Positions 17,084 to 26,191 of a stretch of DNA of 64,000 bases are shown one piece after another. This DNA comes from Sphingomonas soli NBRC 100801. Lineage in GTDB: Bacteria; Pseudomonadota; Alphaproteobacteria; Sphingomonadales; Sphingomonadaceae. The DNA lies in assembly GCF_001591025.1 (NCBI RefSeq), contig NZ_BCTZ01000012.1, positions 124,001 to 188,000 of the forward strand, read 5' to 3'. The translations under genes and the position numbers were made by a program. Under the pieces are notes generated by a model, which had not been told where the DNA came from, did not search any database, and saw only the letters and a program-made list of their open reading frames with translations. How positions within the stretch are numbered: the stretch's first letter is position 1; every line of letters begins with the position of its first letter.

Positions 17084-17135
17084 TTATTACCTCCGCCGTT
17101 GCGAGGGCGCGACCTAGGTATGCCTGCCTGGTCCG

Positions 17136-17828
17136 TCAACCAGACGCGGCACTGCCCCAGAGCGGCTCCTCTATCCCAGAGAGAAAGGCTGCGTGGCGCG
17201 CAAGTTCCGTGTCAGATGCAGCAAAAAGTCGGGCCGGTCGTACATGGACCCGAGTGGAATGTTCGGCCGGGGTTTCGCGCATCACCGGCGCATCCTCCGC
17301 AAGGCCGAGCGTGATCTGCCGCCCGCCGGTCAACTCGACATAGACTTGCGCCAGCAATTGCGCGTCGAGCAACGCACCATGCAATGTGCGCTGGCTCAGA
17401 TCGACGCCGTAGCGCGAGCACAAGGCATCCAGCGTATGCTTGGCGCCGGGATGCTTCACGCGCGCGATGCTCAGCGTGTCGATCATCCGGTCGGGGCCGC
17501 AATGCGGCCGTCCGCAAAGACCCAGCTCGCCGTTCAGAAAGCCGAAGTCGAAGCTCGCATTGTGCGCAACCAGGGGACTGTCCCCCAGAAATTCGAGCAG
17601 ATCCTCGACCACCTCGTGAAAGGCCGGCTTGTCCGAAAGGAAGCGATCCGAAAGCCCGTGGACGTTGAACGCCTCGATCGGCATCGGCCGTCCGGGATTC
17701 ATATAAGCATGGAAGGTGCGCCCGGTCATGACGCGATTGTGGAGCTCGACGCACCCGATCTCGACTATCCGGTCGCCGCCCGGGAAGCTTAGCCCGGTGG
17801 TTTCGGTATCGAACACGATTTCACGCAT
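17136..17828 (-). CDS. dnaQ: DNA polymerase III epsilon subunit (proofreading exonuclease)
   Basis: 230-residue 3'-5' exonuclease of the replicative polymerase. DEDDh motifs: ExoI FDTETTG (Asp7, Glu9), ExoII HNASFDFGFLN, ExoIII HGALLDAQLLA. After about residue 180 the tail is short and variable, where the enteric protein binds the alpha subunit. It starts 7 bases after coaE on the same strand; dnaQ next to coaE, aroE and maf near hemE is the conserved origin-side order of alphaproteobacteria. Confidence 0.96.
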   Translation of the reverse strand: MREIVFDTETTGLSFPGGDRIVEIGCVELHNRVMTGRTFHAYMNPGRPMPIEAFNVHGLSDRFLSDKPAFHEVVEDLLEFLGDSPLVAHNASFDFGFLNGELGLCGRPHCGPDRMIDTLSIARVKHPGAKHTLDALCSRYGVDLSQRTLHGALLDAQLLAQVYVELTGGRQITLGLAEDAPVMRETPAEHSTRVHVRPARLFAASDTELARHAAFLSGIEEPLWGSAASG

Positions 17829-17835
17829 GCGAGCC

Positions 17836-18429
17836 TTATCCTCCTCGCGGCGTCACGAGGCAAGCGATCAGGCGATTTACCTGCACACGCGTGTCCTCAA
17901 GCGGCGCGCCGGTATCGATGATGAAATCGGCGCGCGCGCGTTTCTCTTCATCGGGCAGTTGCTTGGCGAGGATAGCTTCGAAGCGCGCCTCGGTCATGCC
18001 GGGGCGGGAAAGGACCCGGGCACGCTGGACATCGGCAGGGGCTGAGACCACCGCGATACGGTCAACCGCCTGCCACCCCCCCGCCTCGAACAGCAAGGGT
18101 ATGTCCAGGACGACCAGCGGCGCGGCGCGGTGCGACTCCAGGAATGCCGCACGCGATTGCGCAACCGCCGGATGGACCAGCGCTTCGAGTCGCCTGAATG
18201 CCTCCGCATTGCCGACGACCGCTTCGCCGAGCGCGCCGCGATCGACTCCCCCGGGCCCCGTCGTTCCGGGAAATTGCGCCTCGATCGCGGGAACCAGTGC
18301 GCCGCCGGGACCCTGCAGCCGGTGCACCTCGGCATCCGCATCGAACACCGGCACGCCGGCGTCGGCGAACATCGCGGCGACGGTGGACTTGCCCATGCCG
18401 ATCGATCCGGTGAGGCCAAGCACGATCAT
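17836..18429 (-). CDS. coaE: dephospho-CoA kinase
   Basis: Final step of coenzyme A synthesis: ATP-dependent phosphorylation of dephospho-CoA. 197 residues, P-loop GLTGSIGMGKST at residues 5-16, LID region with RPGMTEARFEAILAKQLPDEEKR. It lies 10 bases after aroE. The start MIVLGLTGSIG matches the family. Confidence 0.96.
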   Translation of the reverse strand: MIVLGLTGSIGMGKSTVAAMFADAGVPVFDADAEVHRLQGPGGALVPAIEAQFPGTTGPGGVDRGALGEAVVGNAEAFRRLEALVHPAVAQSRAAFLESHRAAPLVVLDIPLLFEAGGWQAVDRIAVVSAPADVQRARVLSRPGMTEARFEAILAKQLPDEEKRARADFIIDTGAPLEDTRVQVNRLIACLVTPRGG

Positions 18430-18439
18430 GCGCCGATCC

Positions 18440-19243
18440 TCATGACGTCAGAATCGCGCGCAATTCCTCGTCGCGGTCGCGCGGCGGCTCGGCACCGAAG
18501 AACAATTCGAACGCCAGCGCAGCCTGGCCGATCAGCATATCGAGCCCGTCGACGGTATCGAGTTCGCGGTCCCGCGCCTGCGCCAGCAGCTCGGTCTCCA
18601 GCGGGGCATAGACGATGTCATAGACGACCGCGTCGTCGGGCAGCGGCGACAGATCGATCGCGAGCGGGGGCTGGCCCTGCATCCCCAGCGCGCTTGCATT
18701 GACGAGCAGAGCGGCGGGCGGAAGCGGCGCGCCAAGCGGCACGGCATCGCCCTTCAATCCGAAGCTGGAGAGCAAGGCGGCGGCCTTGAGCACGTTGCGG
18801 TTGAGGATCGTAACGCGCGCCACATCCAGCCGGGACAGGGCAAAGAGGATCGCGCGCGCGGCGCCCCCGGCACCGATCACCACAACGTCACGGCCTTGAA
18901 GATCGAGCCCCGCGATCGGCGTGTAGAATCCCCCGGCATCGGTGTTGGTGCCGATCAGAGCATCGCCTTCGCGGATCACCGTGTTGATCGCGCCGATCGA
19001 CGCGCGCACCCCGCCGCGATCCTCGACCAGATCGAGCGCCGCCTGCTTGTGCGGAATCGTGATGTTGCATCCGCGCCAGTCCGGATCTGCCTTGCGCGCC
19101 GCGAAATAGGCGGCGAGCCCGTCGGGTTTCACATGCGCCGCGCGATACTCGGCCTCGATGCCCAGCGCCTTCAGCCAGAAGCCATGAATCGCCGGCGATT
19201 TCGAGTGGCTGATCGGATCGCCGATCACTTCGGCATAGATCAT
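18440..19243 (-). CDS. aroE: shikimate dehydrogenase
   Basis: NADPH-dependent reduction of 3-dehydroshikimate to shikimate in aromatic amino acid synthesis. 267 residues. Substrate site SHSKSPAIHG near residue 12, catalytic Lys in NITIPHKQAA, NTDAGGF, and the Rossmann motif VIGAGGAARA. The start MIYAEVIGDP at 19243 overlaps the maf stop by 4 bases. The longer frame extends into maf and is rejected. Confidence 0.96.
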   Translation of the reverse strand: MIYAEVIGDPISHSKSPAIHGFWLKALGIEAEYRAAHVKPDGLAAYFAARKADPDWRGCNITIPHKQAALDLVEDRGGVRASIGAINTVIREGDALIGTNTDAGGFYTPIAGLDLQGRDVVVIGAGGAARAILFALSRLDVARVTILNRNVLKAAALLSSFGLKGDAVPLGAPLPPAALLVNASALGMQGQPPLAIDLSPLPDDAVVYDIVYAPLETELLAQARDRELDTVDGLDMLIGQAALAFELFFGAEPPRDRDEELRAILTS

Positions 19244-19836
19244 GACGTCAGAATTCCTCGCGTGCGGCAATAATCGAGCACCGGCAGCAGCGGCATGCCC
19301 AGGATGGTGAAATGGCTGCCTTCGACCTTGCTGAAGAGCTGGACGCCCGGACCCTCGATCCGGAAGCAGCCGACGCATCCGCTGATCGCCGGCCATTCCC
19401 CGTCCAGATAAGATTGGATGAACGCTTCGCTCAGCGTGCGGACATGCAATTTGGCGCGATCGACGAACCGCCACACCGGTTGTCCGCCCTCGGCGATCAC
19501 AGCGGCGCTATAGATGTCATGCGTCGCGCCCGACATGCGGCGGAGATGATCGGCCGCCTGATCGCGGCTTTCCGGCTTGTCGAGCAGGCTGCCATCGGCC
19601 AGTGCCACCAGCGAATCGCTTCCCAGCACCAGCGCGCCAGGTGCCAGGCGCGAAACCTTGAGCGCCTTGAGTTCGGCCAGCGCATCGGCAAGGTCACGCG
19701 GGGACATGCCGCCCGCGAGCAGAGATTCCTTCGCGGAAAGCTCGTCCACCTGCGCGGCAACGGCTTCATACGGCACGCCGGCCGCGTCGAGCATTGCCCG
19801 GCGCGAGGCACTTTGCGAGGCGAGGACCAGCTTCAT
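19240..19836 (-). CDS. maf: Maf-family nucleoside triphosphate pyrophosphatase
   Basis: 198-residue house-cleaning enzyme that hydrolyses dTTP/UTP or modified nucleotides to monophosphates. Signature LASQSASRRAML at residues 4-15, and the catalytic Asp in VLGSDSLVAL. Its start overlaps the stop of the DUF299 gene, and its stop overlaps aroE, each by 4 bases. The order DUF299-maf-aroE-coaE-dnaQ running away from the origin matches Caulobacter genes CC_0001 to CC_0005. Confidence 0.95.
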   Translation of the reverse strand: MKLVLASQSASRRAMLDAAGVPYEAVAAQVDELSAKESLLAGGMSPRDLADALAELKALKVSRLAPGALVLGSDSLVALADGSLLDKPESRDQAADHLRRMSGATHDIYSAAVIAEGGQPVWRFVDRAKLHVRTLSEAFIQSYLDGEWPAISGCVGCFRIEGPGVQLFSKVEGSHFTILGMPLLPVLDYCRTRGILTS

Positions 19837-20654
19837 CCTGCGCTCTTCGCCAGCGTGCGTTCGGTGCACAATTGGATGATCGCCGCCGCAGTTTCCTCGA
19901 TCGATCGCCGCGTAACGTCGATCACCGGCCATCCATTATCGGCGAACATCCGCCGGGCATATGCCAGCTCGCGCTGCACCGAATCCTGATCGACATAGTT
20001 GGTCTCGGTCGCTTCATTGAGCGACAGCAGCCGATTGCGGCGGATCGCGACCAGCCGATCGGCGCTCGTCGTCAGGCCCACAACCAGGGGATGCTTGAGA
20101 TTGTAAAGCGCGGCCGGGGGAGGCGATTCGACCACGATCGGGATATTGGCGGTCTTGAATCCGCGATTGGCGAGATAGATCGACGTCGGCGTCTTGGACG
20201 AACGCGAGACGCCCGCGAGGACGATATCGGCCTCTTCCCAATTCTCCCAGCCGACGCCGTCGTCATGCGCGATGGTGAACTGGATCGCATCGACGCGGGC
20301 GAAATAAGCGGCGTCCAACGTATGCTGCCGCCCCGGCCGCGCCTTGGCCTCCTGGCCGAGCAGGTTCGACAATGCATGGCTCACCGGATCGAGCGGCGCG
20401 ATCGCGGGCAGGCCCATCGCGCGGCAACGGCTCTCCAGCGTGCGGCGCGTCTCGCTGTTCACCAGCGTGAAGATCACCAGCCCCGGATTCTGCGCGATTT
20501 CGGCAAGGATGCGCTCGAGATGCGCTTCGCTGCGCACCATCGGCCAGAAATGGCGCTGCGGCTCGACATCGTCGAACTGGGCAAGCGCGGCCTTGGCGAT
20601 ATTCTCCAGCGTCTCGCCGGTGGAATCGGAGAGCAGGTGGAGGTGGAGCTTCAT
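19833..20654 (-). CDS. pyruvate, water/phosphate dikinase regulatory protein (DUF299)
   Basis: 273-residue bifunctional serine/threonine kinase and phosphorylase of the DUF299 family, which switches pyruvate phosphate dikinase or PEP synthase off and on by ADP-dependent phosphorylation. The start MKLHLHLLSDSTGET is typical. The P-loop-like ADP motif GVSRSSKTPTS lies near residue 153. It is the first gene left of the proposed origin, reading away from it. The frame continues upstream to 20855 without support and is trimmed. Which dikinase it controls cannot be said from this window. Confidence 0.94.
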   Translation of the reverse strand: MKLHLHLLSDSTGETLENIAKAALAQFDDVEPQRHFWPMVRSEAHLERILAEIAQNPGLVIFTLVNSETRRTLESRCRAMGLPAIAPLDPVSHALSNLLGQEAKARPGRQHTLDAAYFARVDAIQFTIAHDDGVGWENWEEADIVLAGVSRSSKTPTSIYLANRGFKTANIPIVVESPPPAALYNLKHPLVVGLTTSADRLVAIRRNRLLSLNEATETNYVDQDSVQRELAYARRMFADNGWPVIDVTRRSIEETAAAIIQLCTERTLAKSAG

Positions 20655-20963
20655 GCCGCTGTGGGTCGATCTGTGGAAAAGCGCATGCACAGCCGCTAGC
20701 GCAACCTGACGCGGAACCCAAGCGCCCCGAATCCGGTCAATTCGCTCCTGATTCGTCCACAACGAATCCCCAGCCCCAGGTTCCGGTCCACAGCCTGTGG
20801 AAAATGGGGAGCAAAATCGCGAATCCCAGCGAGTCTGCGGCGCTCGCGGAGTCAAATTGTTGGCAATCCCGGGGCGATTGCATAAGCCCCGGCTTCCACG
20901 TCCCTACTGCTTACAACAATCTCTAGATTCTCTTCTTTATAGTAATAGAAAGAGGCCAGACCG
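20655..20963. other. probable chromosomal origin of replication (oriC)
   Basis: 309-bp gene-free space between the DUF299 gene and hemE, the exact place of the Caulobacter and Rickettsia origins. It holds two TGTGGAAAA sites (20672-20680, 20796-20804); their complement TTTTCCACA fits the TTWTNCACA DnaA box. Weaker boxes are at 20753-20761 and 20784-20792, the latter forming the inverted pair TCCACA-GCC-TGTGGA. An AT-rich stretch at 20911-20955, next to hemE, could be the unwinding element. Seven GANTC sites (CcrM type) start at 20729, 20750, 20764, 20821, 20831, 20849 and 20926. Flanking genes read outward on both sides, and parAB lie 9 kb away. Confidence 0.75.
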
Positions 20964-21977
20964 GTGCCTGCCAAGCCATTGCTCGCGACTCTCCAGGGTG
21001 TTCGACAGGAGGTTCCTCCCGTCTGGCTGATGCGTCAGGCGGGGCGCTATCTTCCCGAATATCGCGCGCTTCGTGCAGAGAAAGGCGGGTTCCTCGCGCT
21101 GGTCAATGATAGCGCGGCGGCAGCCGAGATCACGCTCCAGCCGATCCGCCGCTTCGGCATGGATGGCGCTATCCTGTTTTCCGATATCCTGATGGTGCCG
21201 CTCGCTCTGGGCCAGGATCTCTGGTTCGAGACCGGCGAGGGGCCCCGGCTGGCGCCAAAGCTGGTTGCCCGCGAGGTGCTGGACGGCTTGGCCCCAAATA
21301 TGGCGGCGCTCGATCCCGTGTATGGAACGGTGCGCCGTGTGAAGGCCGTGCTCGATCCTGCGGTCACCTTTCTGGGCTTTGCCGGCAGTCCCTGGACCGT
21401 TGCCACCTATATGATCGCGGGACAGGGGAGCCGCGAGCAGGCCGAGGCGCGCCGTCTGGCCTATGCCGATTCCGGTCTGATGCAGGCTCTGGTGGACAAG
21501 ATCACAGAGTGTACCATCGTCTATCTGCAGGGCCAGATCGATGCGGGCGTCGAAGCGATCCAGTTGTTCGACAGCTGGGCGGGCAGCCTGTCTCCCGCGC
21601 AGTTCGAGCAATGGGTGATCGCCCCCAATGCGCGGATCGCCGCCGCGTTCAGGGGCAAGGTTCCGGTGATCGGATTCCCCAAGGGCGCGGGCGGCAAGCT
21701 CGCTGCCTATGCGCGGGAAACCGGCGTCGATGCGATCGGGCTCGATGAAACGGTCGATCCGGCATGGGCGAATGCCGAGCTGCCCGAAGACTTGCCGGTG
21801 CAGGGCAACCTCGATCCGCTGGCGCTCATCGCCGGCGGATCGACGCTCGATTCAGCGATCGACCGGATCCTTGCCGCCTTTGCCGGACGGCCGCACGTAT
21901 TCAATCTCGGCCACGGCATCCAGCAGGATACGCCGATCGACCGGGTCGAGCATCTGTTGCGGAGGATTCGGGGATGA
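20964..21977 (+). CDS. hemE: uroporphyrinogen decarboxylase
   Basis: Decarboxylates uroporphyrinogen III to coproporphyrinogen III in heme synthesis. 337 residues from a GTG start. Typical signatures are WLMRQAGRYLPEY near residue 21 and the catalytic Asp in AILFSDILMVPLAL. TATAGT (20938-20943) is a possible -10, without a convincing -35. Its stop overlaps the hemJ start by 4 bases. First gene on the right side of the proposed origin. Confidence 0.97.
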   Translation: MPAKPLLATLQGVRQEVPPVWLMRQAGRYLPEYRALRAEKGGFLALVNDSAAAAEITLQPIRRFGMDGAILFSDILMVPLALGQDLWFETGEGPRLAPKLVAREVLDGLAPNMAALDPVYGTVRRVKAVLDPAVTFLGFAGSPWTVATYMIAGQGSREQAEARRLAYADSGLMQALVDKITECTIVYLQGQIDAGVEAIQLFDSWAGSLSPAQFEQWVIAPNARIAAAFRGKVPVIGFPKGAGGKLAAYARETGVDAIGLDETVDPAWANAELPEDLPVQGNLDPLALIAGGSTLDSAIDRILAAFAGRPHVFNLGHGIQQDTPIDRVEHLLRRIRG

Positions 21978-22426
21978 TCGGCTGGCTCGGCGGCGCATAT
22001 TTGTGGGTCAAGGCCGCGCACATCATCTTCGTGACCTTCTGGATGGCGGGACTCTTCCTGTTCCCGCGCTATCTGGTCCATCATCAGGAGGCGCTGGGAA
22101 GCCCGCAGGCGGCCGATTGGGTTCGCCGCGAGGAATTGCTCCGCCGGATGATCCTTAGCCCCTCCATCGTCATCGTATGGCTTCTGGGGCTGGCACTATC
22201 CGTGAACCTTGGTTTGTTCGGTGGCGCGGCGGGGCTCGGCTGGCTCCACGCCAAGCTGCTCCTCGTGCTGGGGCTGTCGGGATTCCACGGCTGGGCGGTG
22301 GCCTATTCAAAGGGGCTGGCGAAGGGCCATGGTCCGATCGCTTCACGAACGCTCCGGATGATTGGCGAAGTGCCTGCGGTGGCGGTCATCGCAATCGTGA
22401 TATTGGCGGTCGTAAGGCCCTTCTGA
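21974..22426 (+). CDS. hemJ: protoporphyrinogen oxidase HemJ
   Basis: 150-residue inner-membrane protein with four helices that oxidises protoporphyrinogen IX in bacteria lacking HemG/HemY. His16 in VKAAHIIFVTFWMAG and the charged loop REELLRRMI are family marks. The ATG at 21974 overlaps the hemE stop; a longer frame upstream is shadow. hemE-hemJ-rho is a conserved alphaproteobacterial order. Confidence 0.93.
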   Translation: MIGWLGGAYLWVKAAHIIFVTFWMAGLFLFPRYLVHHQEALGSPQAADWVRREELLRRMILSPSIVIVWLLGLALSVNLGLFGGAAGLGWLHAKLLLVLGLSGFHGWAVAYSKGLAKGHGPIASRTLRMIGEVPAVAVIAIVILAVVRPF

Positions 22427-22431
22427 GCCAG

Positions 22432-22460
22432 TTGACTTGGGGGGCACGCGCTCCTAATTC
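22432..22460 (+). promoter_or_regulatory. candidate sigma-70-type promoter for rho
   Basis: TTGACT (22432-22437), 17-bp spacer, TAATTC (22455-22460), starting 5 bases after hemJ and leaving a leader of about 100 bases before the rho ATG. The -10 is weak. Confidence 0.4.
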
Positions 22461-22564
22461 GCGTGGGTGTGCCGGGTCCCACCGGTGCATTCCTTCCAGC
22501 ATCGATTTGTCCCGCGCATCGCGCCGACCGACGCTCTTCCCCCAAGATAAATCCGGACGCTCTC

Positions 22565-23821
<1,257 letters not shown>

Positions 23822-23853
23822 GCGAAATCAGCATCATAGCCAAGGGAGTTCAT

Positions 23854-23890
23854 GGCGACGTTCGCGCAGCGCGAGCGTCGCCTTTCCTTT
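23854..23890 (+). terminator. Rho-independent terminator after rho
   Basis: Hairpin GGCGACG-T-TCGCG-CAG-CGCGA-G-CGTCGCC, a 12-bp stem plus one T-G pair, followed by TTTCCTTT. It lies 32 bases after the rho stop. Confidence 0.85.
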
Positions 23891-23989
23891 ATGCGGCCAT
23901 GCGACGGAATCGCGTTCGCCTGCGTTGAGCGCACAGGCTTGACCCCTGCGGCCCAAGCGGCTTTGGGGTAGCCAACAAAAGGGAACGCG

Positions 23990-24673
23990 ATGAACGAGAT
24001 CTGGGCGCATATCGTCAGCGACTTTGCCGGCCTGTTCGCGGGCAGCGCCACTGCGTGGCTCGCCTTCGGCCAGGTGATCCTGATCGATATCGTGCTGGCG
24101 GGCGACAACGCCATCGTCATCGGCGCGCTCGCTGCGGGCCTTCCCGCCGATCAGCGCAAGAAGGTGATCCTGATCGGCATCGTTGCCGCGCTGGTGCTGC
24201 GCATCGGCTTTGCGCTCGTCGTCACCCAGCTCATGCAGATTGTCGGGCTGATCTTCGCCGGCGGCGTGCTGCTGCTCTGGGTGGCGTGGAAGATGTACCG
24301 CGAGATCGGCCATGGCGGCGGTGAGCAGAGCCCGGGTTCGCCCGAAATCGTCGGCGACGAGCATAGCGGCCTCAAGCCCGCCAAGAGCTTTGCCGCTGCC
24401 GCCTGGGCGGTTGCCATCGCCGATGTTTCGATGAGCCTGGACAATGTGCTCGCGGTGGCCGGTGCCGCCCGCGAGCACCCGGGCATCCTGATGGTCGGGC
24501 TGGTCATCGCCGTCGCGCTGATGGGCGTCGCTGCTAACATCATCGCCCAATATATCGAGCGCTATCGCTGGATCGCCTGGGTCGGCCTTTTGGTGATCGT
24601 CTATGTCGCGGTGACGATGGTCTATTCGGGGATCGTCGATCACGATGTCGGGCTGCTCCGGCTCCTCGCCTGA
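23990..24673 (+). CDS. TerC/YjbE-family integral membrane protein
   Basis: 227-residue membrane protein with about seven helices. The paired acidic motifs IVLAGDNAIVIG (near residue 35) and SMSLDNVLAVAG (near 145) mark the TerC family, linked to manganese export or metal loading of exported proteins. Substrate not determined. The SD AGGGAA precedes the ATG. The leader contains a hairpin (GGCT-TGA-CCCC with GGGG-T-AGCC, 23936-23973) just before the ribosome binding site, which could regulate translation but does not fit a known riboswitch. Confidence 0.88.
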   Translation: MNEIWAHIVSDFAGLFAGSATAWLAFGQVILIDIVLAGDNAIVIGALAAGLPADQRKKVILIGIVAALVLRIGFALVVTQLMQIVGLIFAGGVLLLWVAWKMYREIGHGGGEQSPGSPEIVGDEHSGLKPAKSFAAAAWAVAIADVSMSLDNVLAVAGAAREHPGILMVGLVIAVALMGVAANIIAQYIERYRWIAWVGLLVIVYVAVTMVYSGIVDHDVGLLRLLA

Positions 24674-24698
24674 GCCGCATCGGGCGATGGGAAAGATA

Positions 24699-24734
24699 GG
24701 GGCGGGGGTCCTGCCGGACCGCCGCCCCTTTTTT
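24699..24734 (+). terminator. Rho-independent terminator after the TerC-like gene
   Basis: GGGGCGG-G-GGTCC-TGCC-GGACC-G-CCGCCCC followed by six T. It ends one base before the stop codon of the convergent dienelactone hydrolase and may act on both strands, since TATCTTTC follows in the other direction. Confidence 0.9.
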
Positions 24735-24735
24735 A

Positions 24736-25431
24736 TCAGCCGAGATGCTCCGCAAAGAACGCCGCCGTCCGGGCATCGGCCTGCTGTGCTGCGGCTTCCG
24801 AGCGGCGCTTGCCGGTCTGCGTCGCAAAGCCGTGATCCTCGCCCGGATAATCCGCCAGCGTCACCCTGGGATGATCGTCCAGCCCGGCATGCATCGCCGC
24901 CTGGATGTCGGGAGTCACGAAATGGTCGGCACCGGCGATGTGGAGCAGCACCGGCCGGGCGATTGCGTGCTTCTCGCCCAGCAGACCGTCGATCCCCACC
25001 GCATAATAGCCCACGCTGGCATCGGCATCGGTGCGCGTCGCGGTCATGAAGGCCAGCCGCCCGCCCAGGCAATAGCCGACAACGCCCACCTTCTTGCCGC
25101 CGGTCCTGGCGCGCGCCGCGCGGATCGTCGCTTCGATATCGCGCACGCCCGCATCCTGGTTGAACTTGCCCATCAGCTCCAGTGCGGTCTGAAACTGTTC
25201 GGGAACATCGGGATCGAGCTCGACACCCGGCTCCAGCCGCCAGAACAGGTCCGGCGCGATAGCGAGATAGCCATCAGCGGCCAGCAGGTCGCATTTCTCG
25301 CGAATGCCCGCATTCACCCCGAAAATCTCCTGGATCACCACGATCGCCGCGCGCGGCGCGCCCGCGGGTTCGGCGACATAGGCCTGGAAGCTTCCGCTTC
25401 CGTCGATCGTATCGATGGATATCATGGTCAT
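24736..25431 (-). CDS. dienelactone hydrolase family protein
   Basis: 231-residue alpha/beta hydrolase. The Cys-Asp-His triad of dienelactone hydrolases is intact: Cys121 in GYCLGG, Asp169 in GADHF and His200 in GEDHGF. It may open lactones in aromatic degradation or act as a general carboxylesterase; no aromatic pathway genes are nearby, so the substrate is open. Its ATG overlaps the stop of the methyltransferase gene upstream by 4 bases. Confidence 0.92.
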   Translation of the reverse strand: MTMISIDTIDGSGSFQAYVAEPAGAPRAAIVVIQEIFGVNAGIREKCDLLAADGYLAIAPDLFWRLEPGVELDPDVPEQFQTALELMGKFNQDAGVRDIEATIRAARARTGGKKVGVVGYCLGGRLAFMTATRTDADASVGYYAVGIDGLLGEKHAIARPVLLHIAGADHFVTPDIQAAMHAGLDDHPRVTLADYPGEDHGFATQTGKRRSEAAAQQADARTAAFFAEHLG

Positions 25432-25910
25432 AACAGGGTCTTTCCGGAATGACGGCGCTCATGATCGAGCAGCCAGGATTTGGTCTTGGGGCCTTCGCCC
25501 GCCGAATAATTCTCGCGTCCGCCGGAGGATAAAACCCGGTGGCACGGCACGATGATCGGGAAGGGGTTGCGCGCGCAAAGCTGGCCGATCGCGCGCGATG
25601 CGGAGCCCAGCCGCTGCGCCAGCGCGCCATAGGTCACCGTCTCGCCATAGCCCACATCGATCAGGCCCTGGCGGAGCGCCAGCCCGCGCGGCGTGGCAGG
25701 CGGGGCCAGCGCCAGGTCGAAACGCTGGAGCGCGCCTTCGAACCACGCCTCCAATTGCTCGGCCGCCGCGATGACGGCGGGGCCGTCCCCCCGGCGCGGC
25801 GCTTCGTGCTCGGTCAGGATATGGATCGCGTGGATCGTCGCGGCATCGCCCTGGATGCGCACCGGTCCGATGGGCGTTGTCAGAACGGCCATGTCGCGCG
25901 CATAGGTCAT
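25428..25910 (-). CDS. ogt: methylated-DNA-protein-cysteine methyltransferase
   Basis: Suicide repair protein that takes the methyl group from O6-methylguanine. 160 residues, with the acceptor Cys123 in IIVPCHRV and the helix-turn-helix segment TVTYGALAQRLG before it. The N-terminal Ada-type regulatory part is absent, so it is the Ogt form. A shorter start at Met7 is possible. Operon with the dienelactone hydrolase. Confidence 0.94.
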   Translation of the reverse strand: MTYARDMAVLTTPIGPVRIQGDAATIHAIHILTEHEAPRRGDGPAVIAAAEQLEAWFEGALQRFDLALAPPATPRGLALRQGLIDVGYGETVTYGALAQRLGSASRAIGQLCARNPFPIIVPCHRVLSSGGRENYSAGEGPKTKSWLLDHERRHSGKTLL

Positions 25911-25957
25911 GCATTGAGCCTAGCAGCCGCGCGGCTTCACTCAAGCGGGGACGAGAC

Positions 25958-26191
25958 ATGAAGATCAACGTCGAAGTCGATTGCACGCCGGAAGAAGCGC
26001 GGCGCTTCATCGGTCTCCCCGATCTGACTCCGGTGCACGACGCTTACGTCAAGGTAATGATGGAGGCAGTGCAGCAGCAGACGAATCCTGAAGCTTTCCA
26101 GCAGCTTGTGCAAAGCTGGTCGCCGATGGGCGATGCCGGGATGAACTTCTGGAAGGGCTTGTTCGAAGCCGGGGCCAAGCCGGGCAAGTGA
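25958..26191 (+). CDS. DUF6489 family small protein
   Basis: 77-residue protein starting MKINVEVDCTPEEARRF, with FWKGLFEAG near the end. It resembles a small uncharacterised family (DUF6489) frequent in sphingomonads; the assignment is from memory of the pattern. A GGGG stretch lies about 10 bases before the ATG. Its stop overlaps the GTG of mnmE (GTGA), so the two are translationally coupled. No known function. Confidence 0.8.
   Translation: MKINVEVDCTPEEARRFIGLPDLTPVHDAYVKVMMEAVQQQTNPEAFQQLVQSWSPMGDAGMNFWKGLFEAGAKPGK

Noticed and set aside
23930..23989. yybP-ykoY manganese riboswitch before the TerC-like gene
   Set aside because: TTTGGGGTAGCC resembles one strand of the motif, but there is no room for the rest of the aptamer before the ATG.
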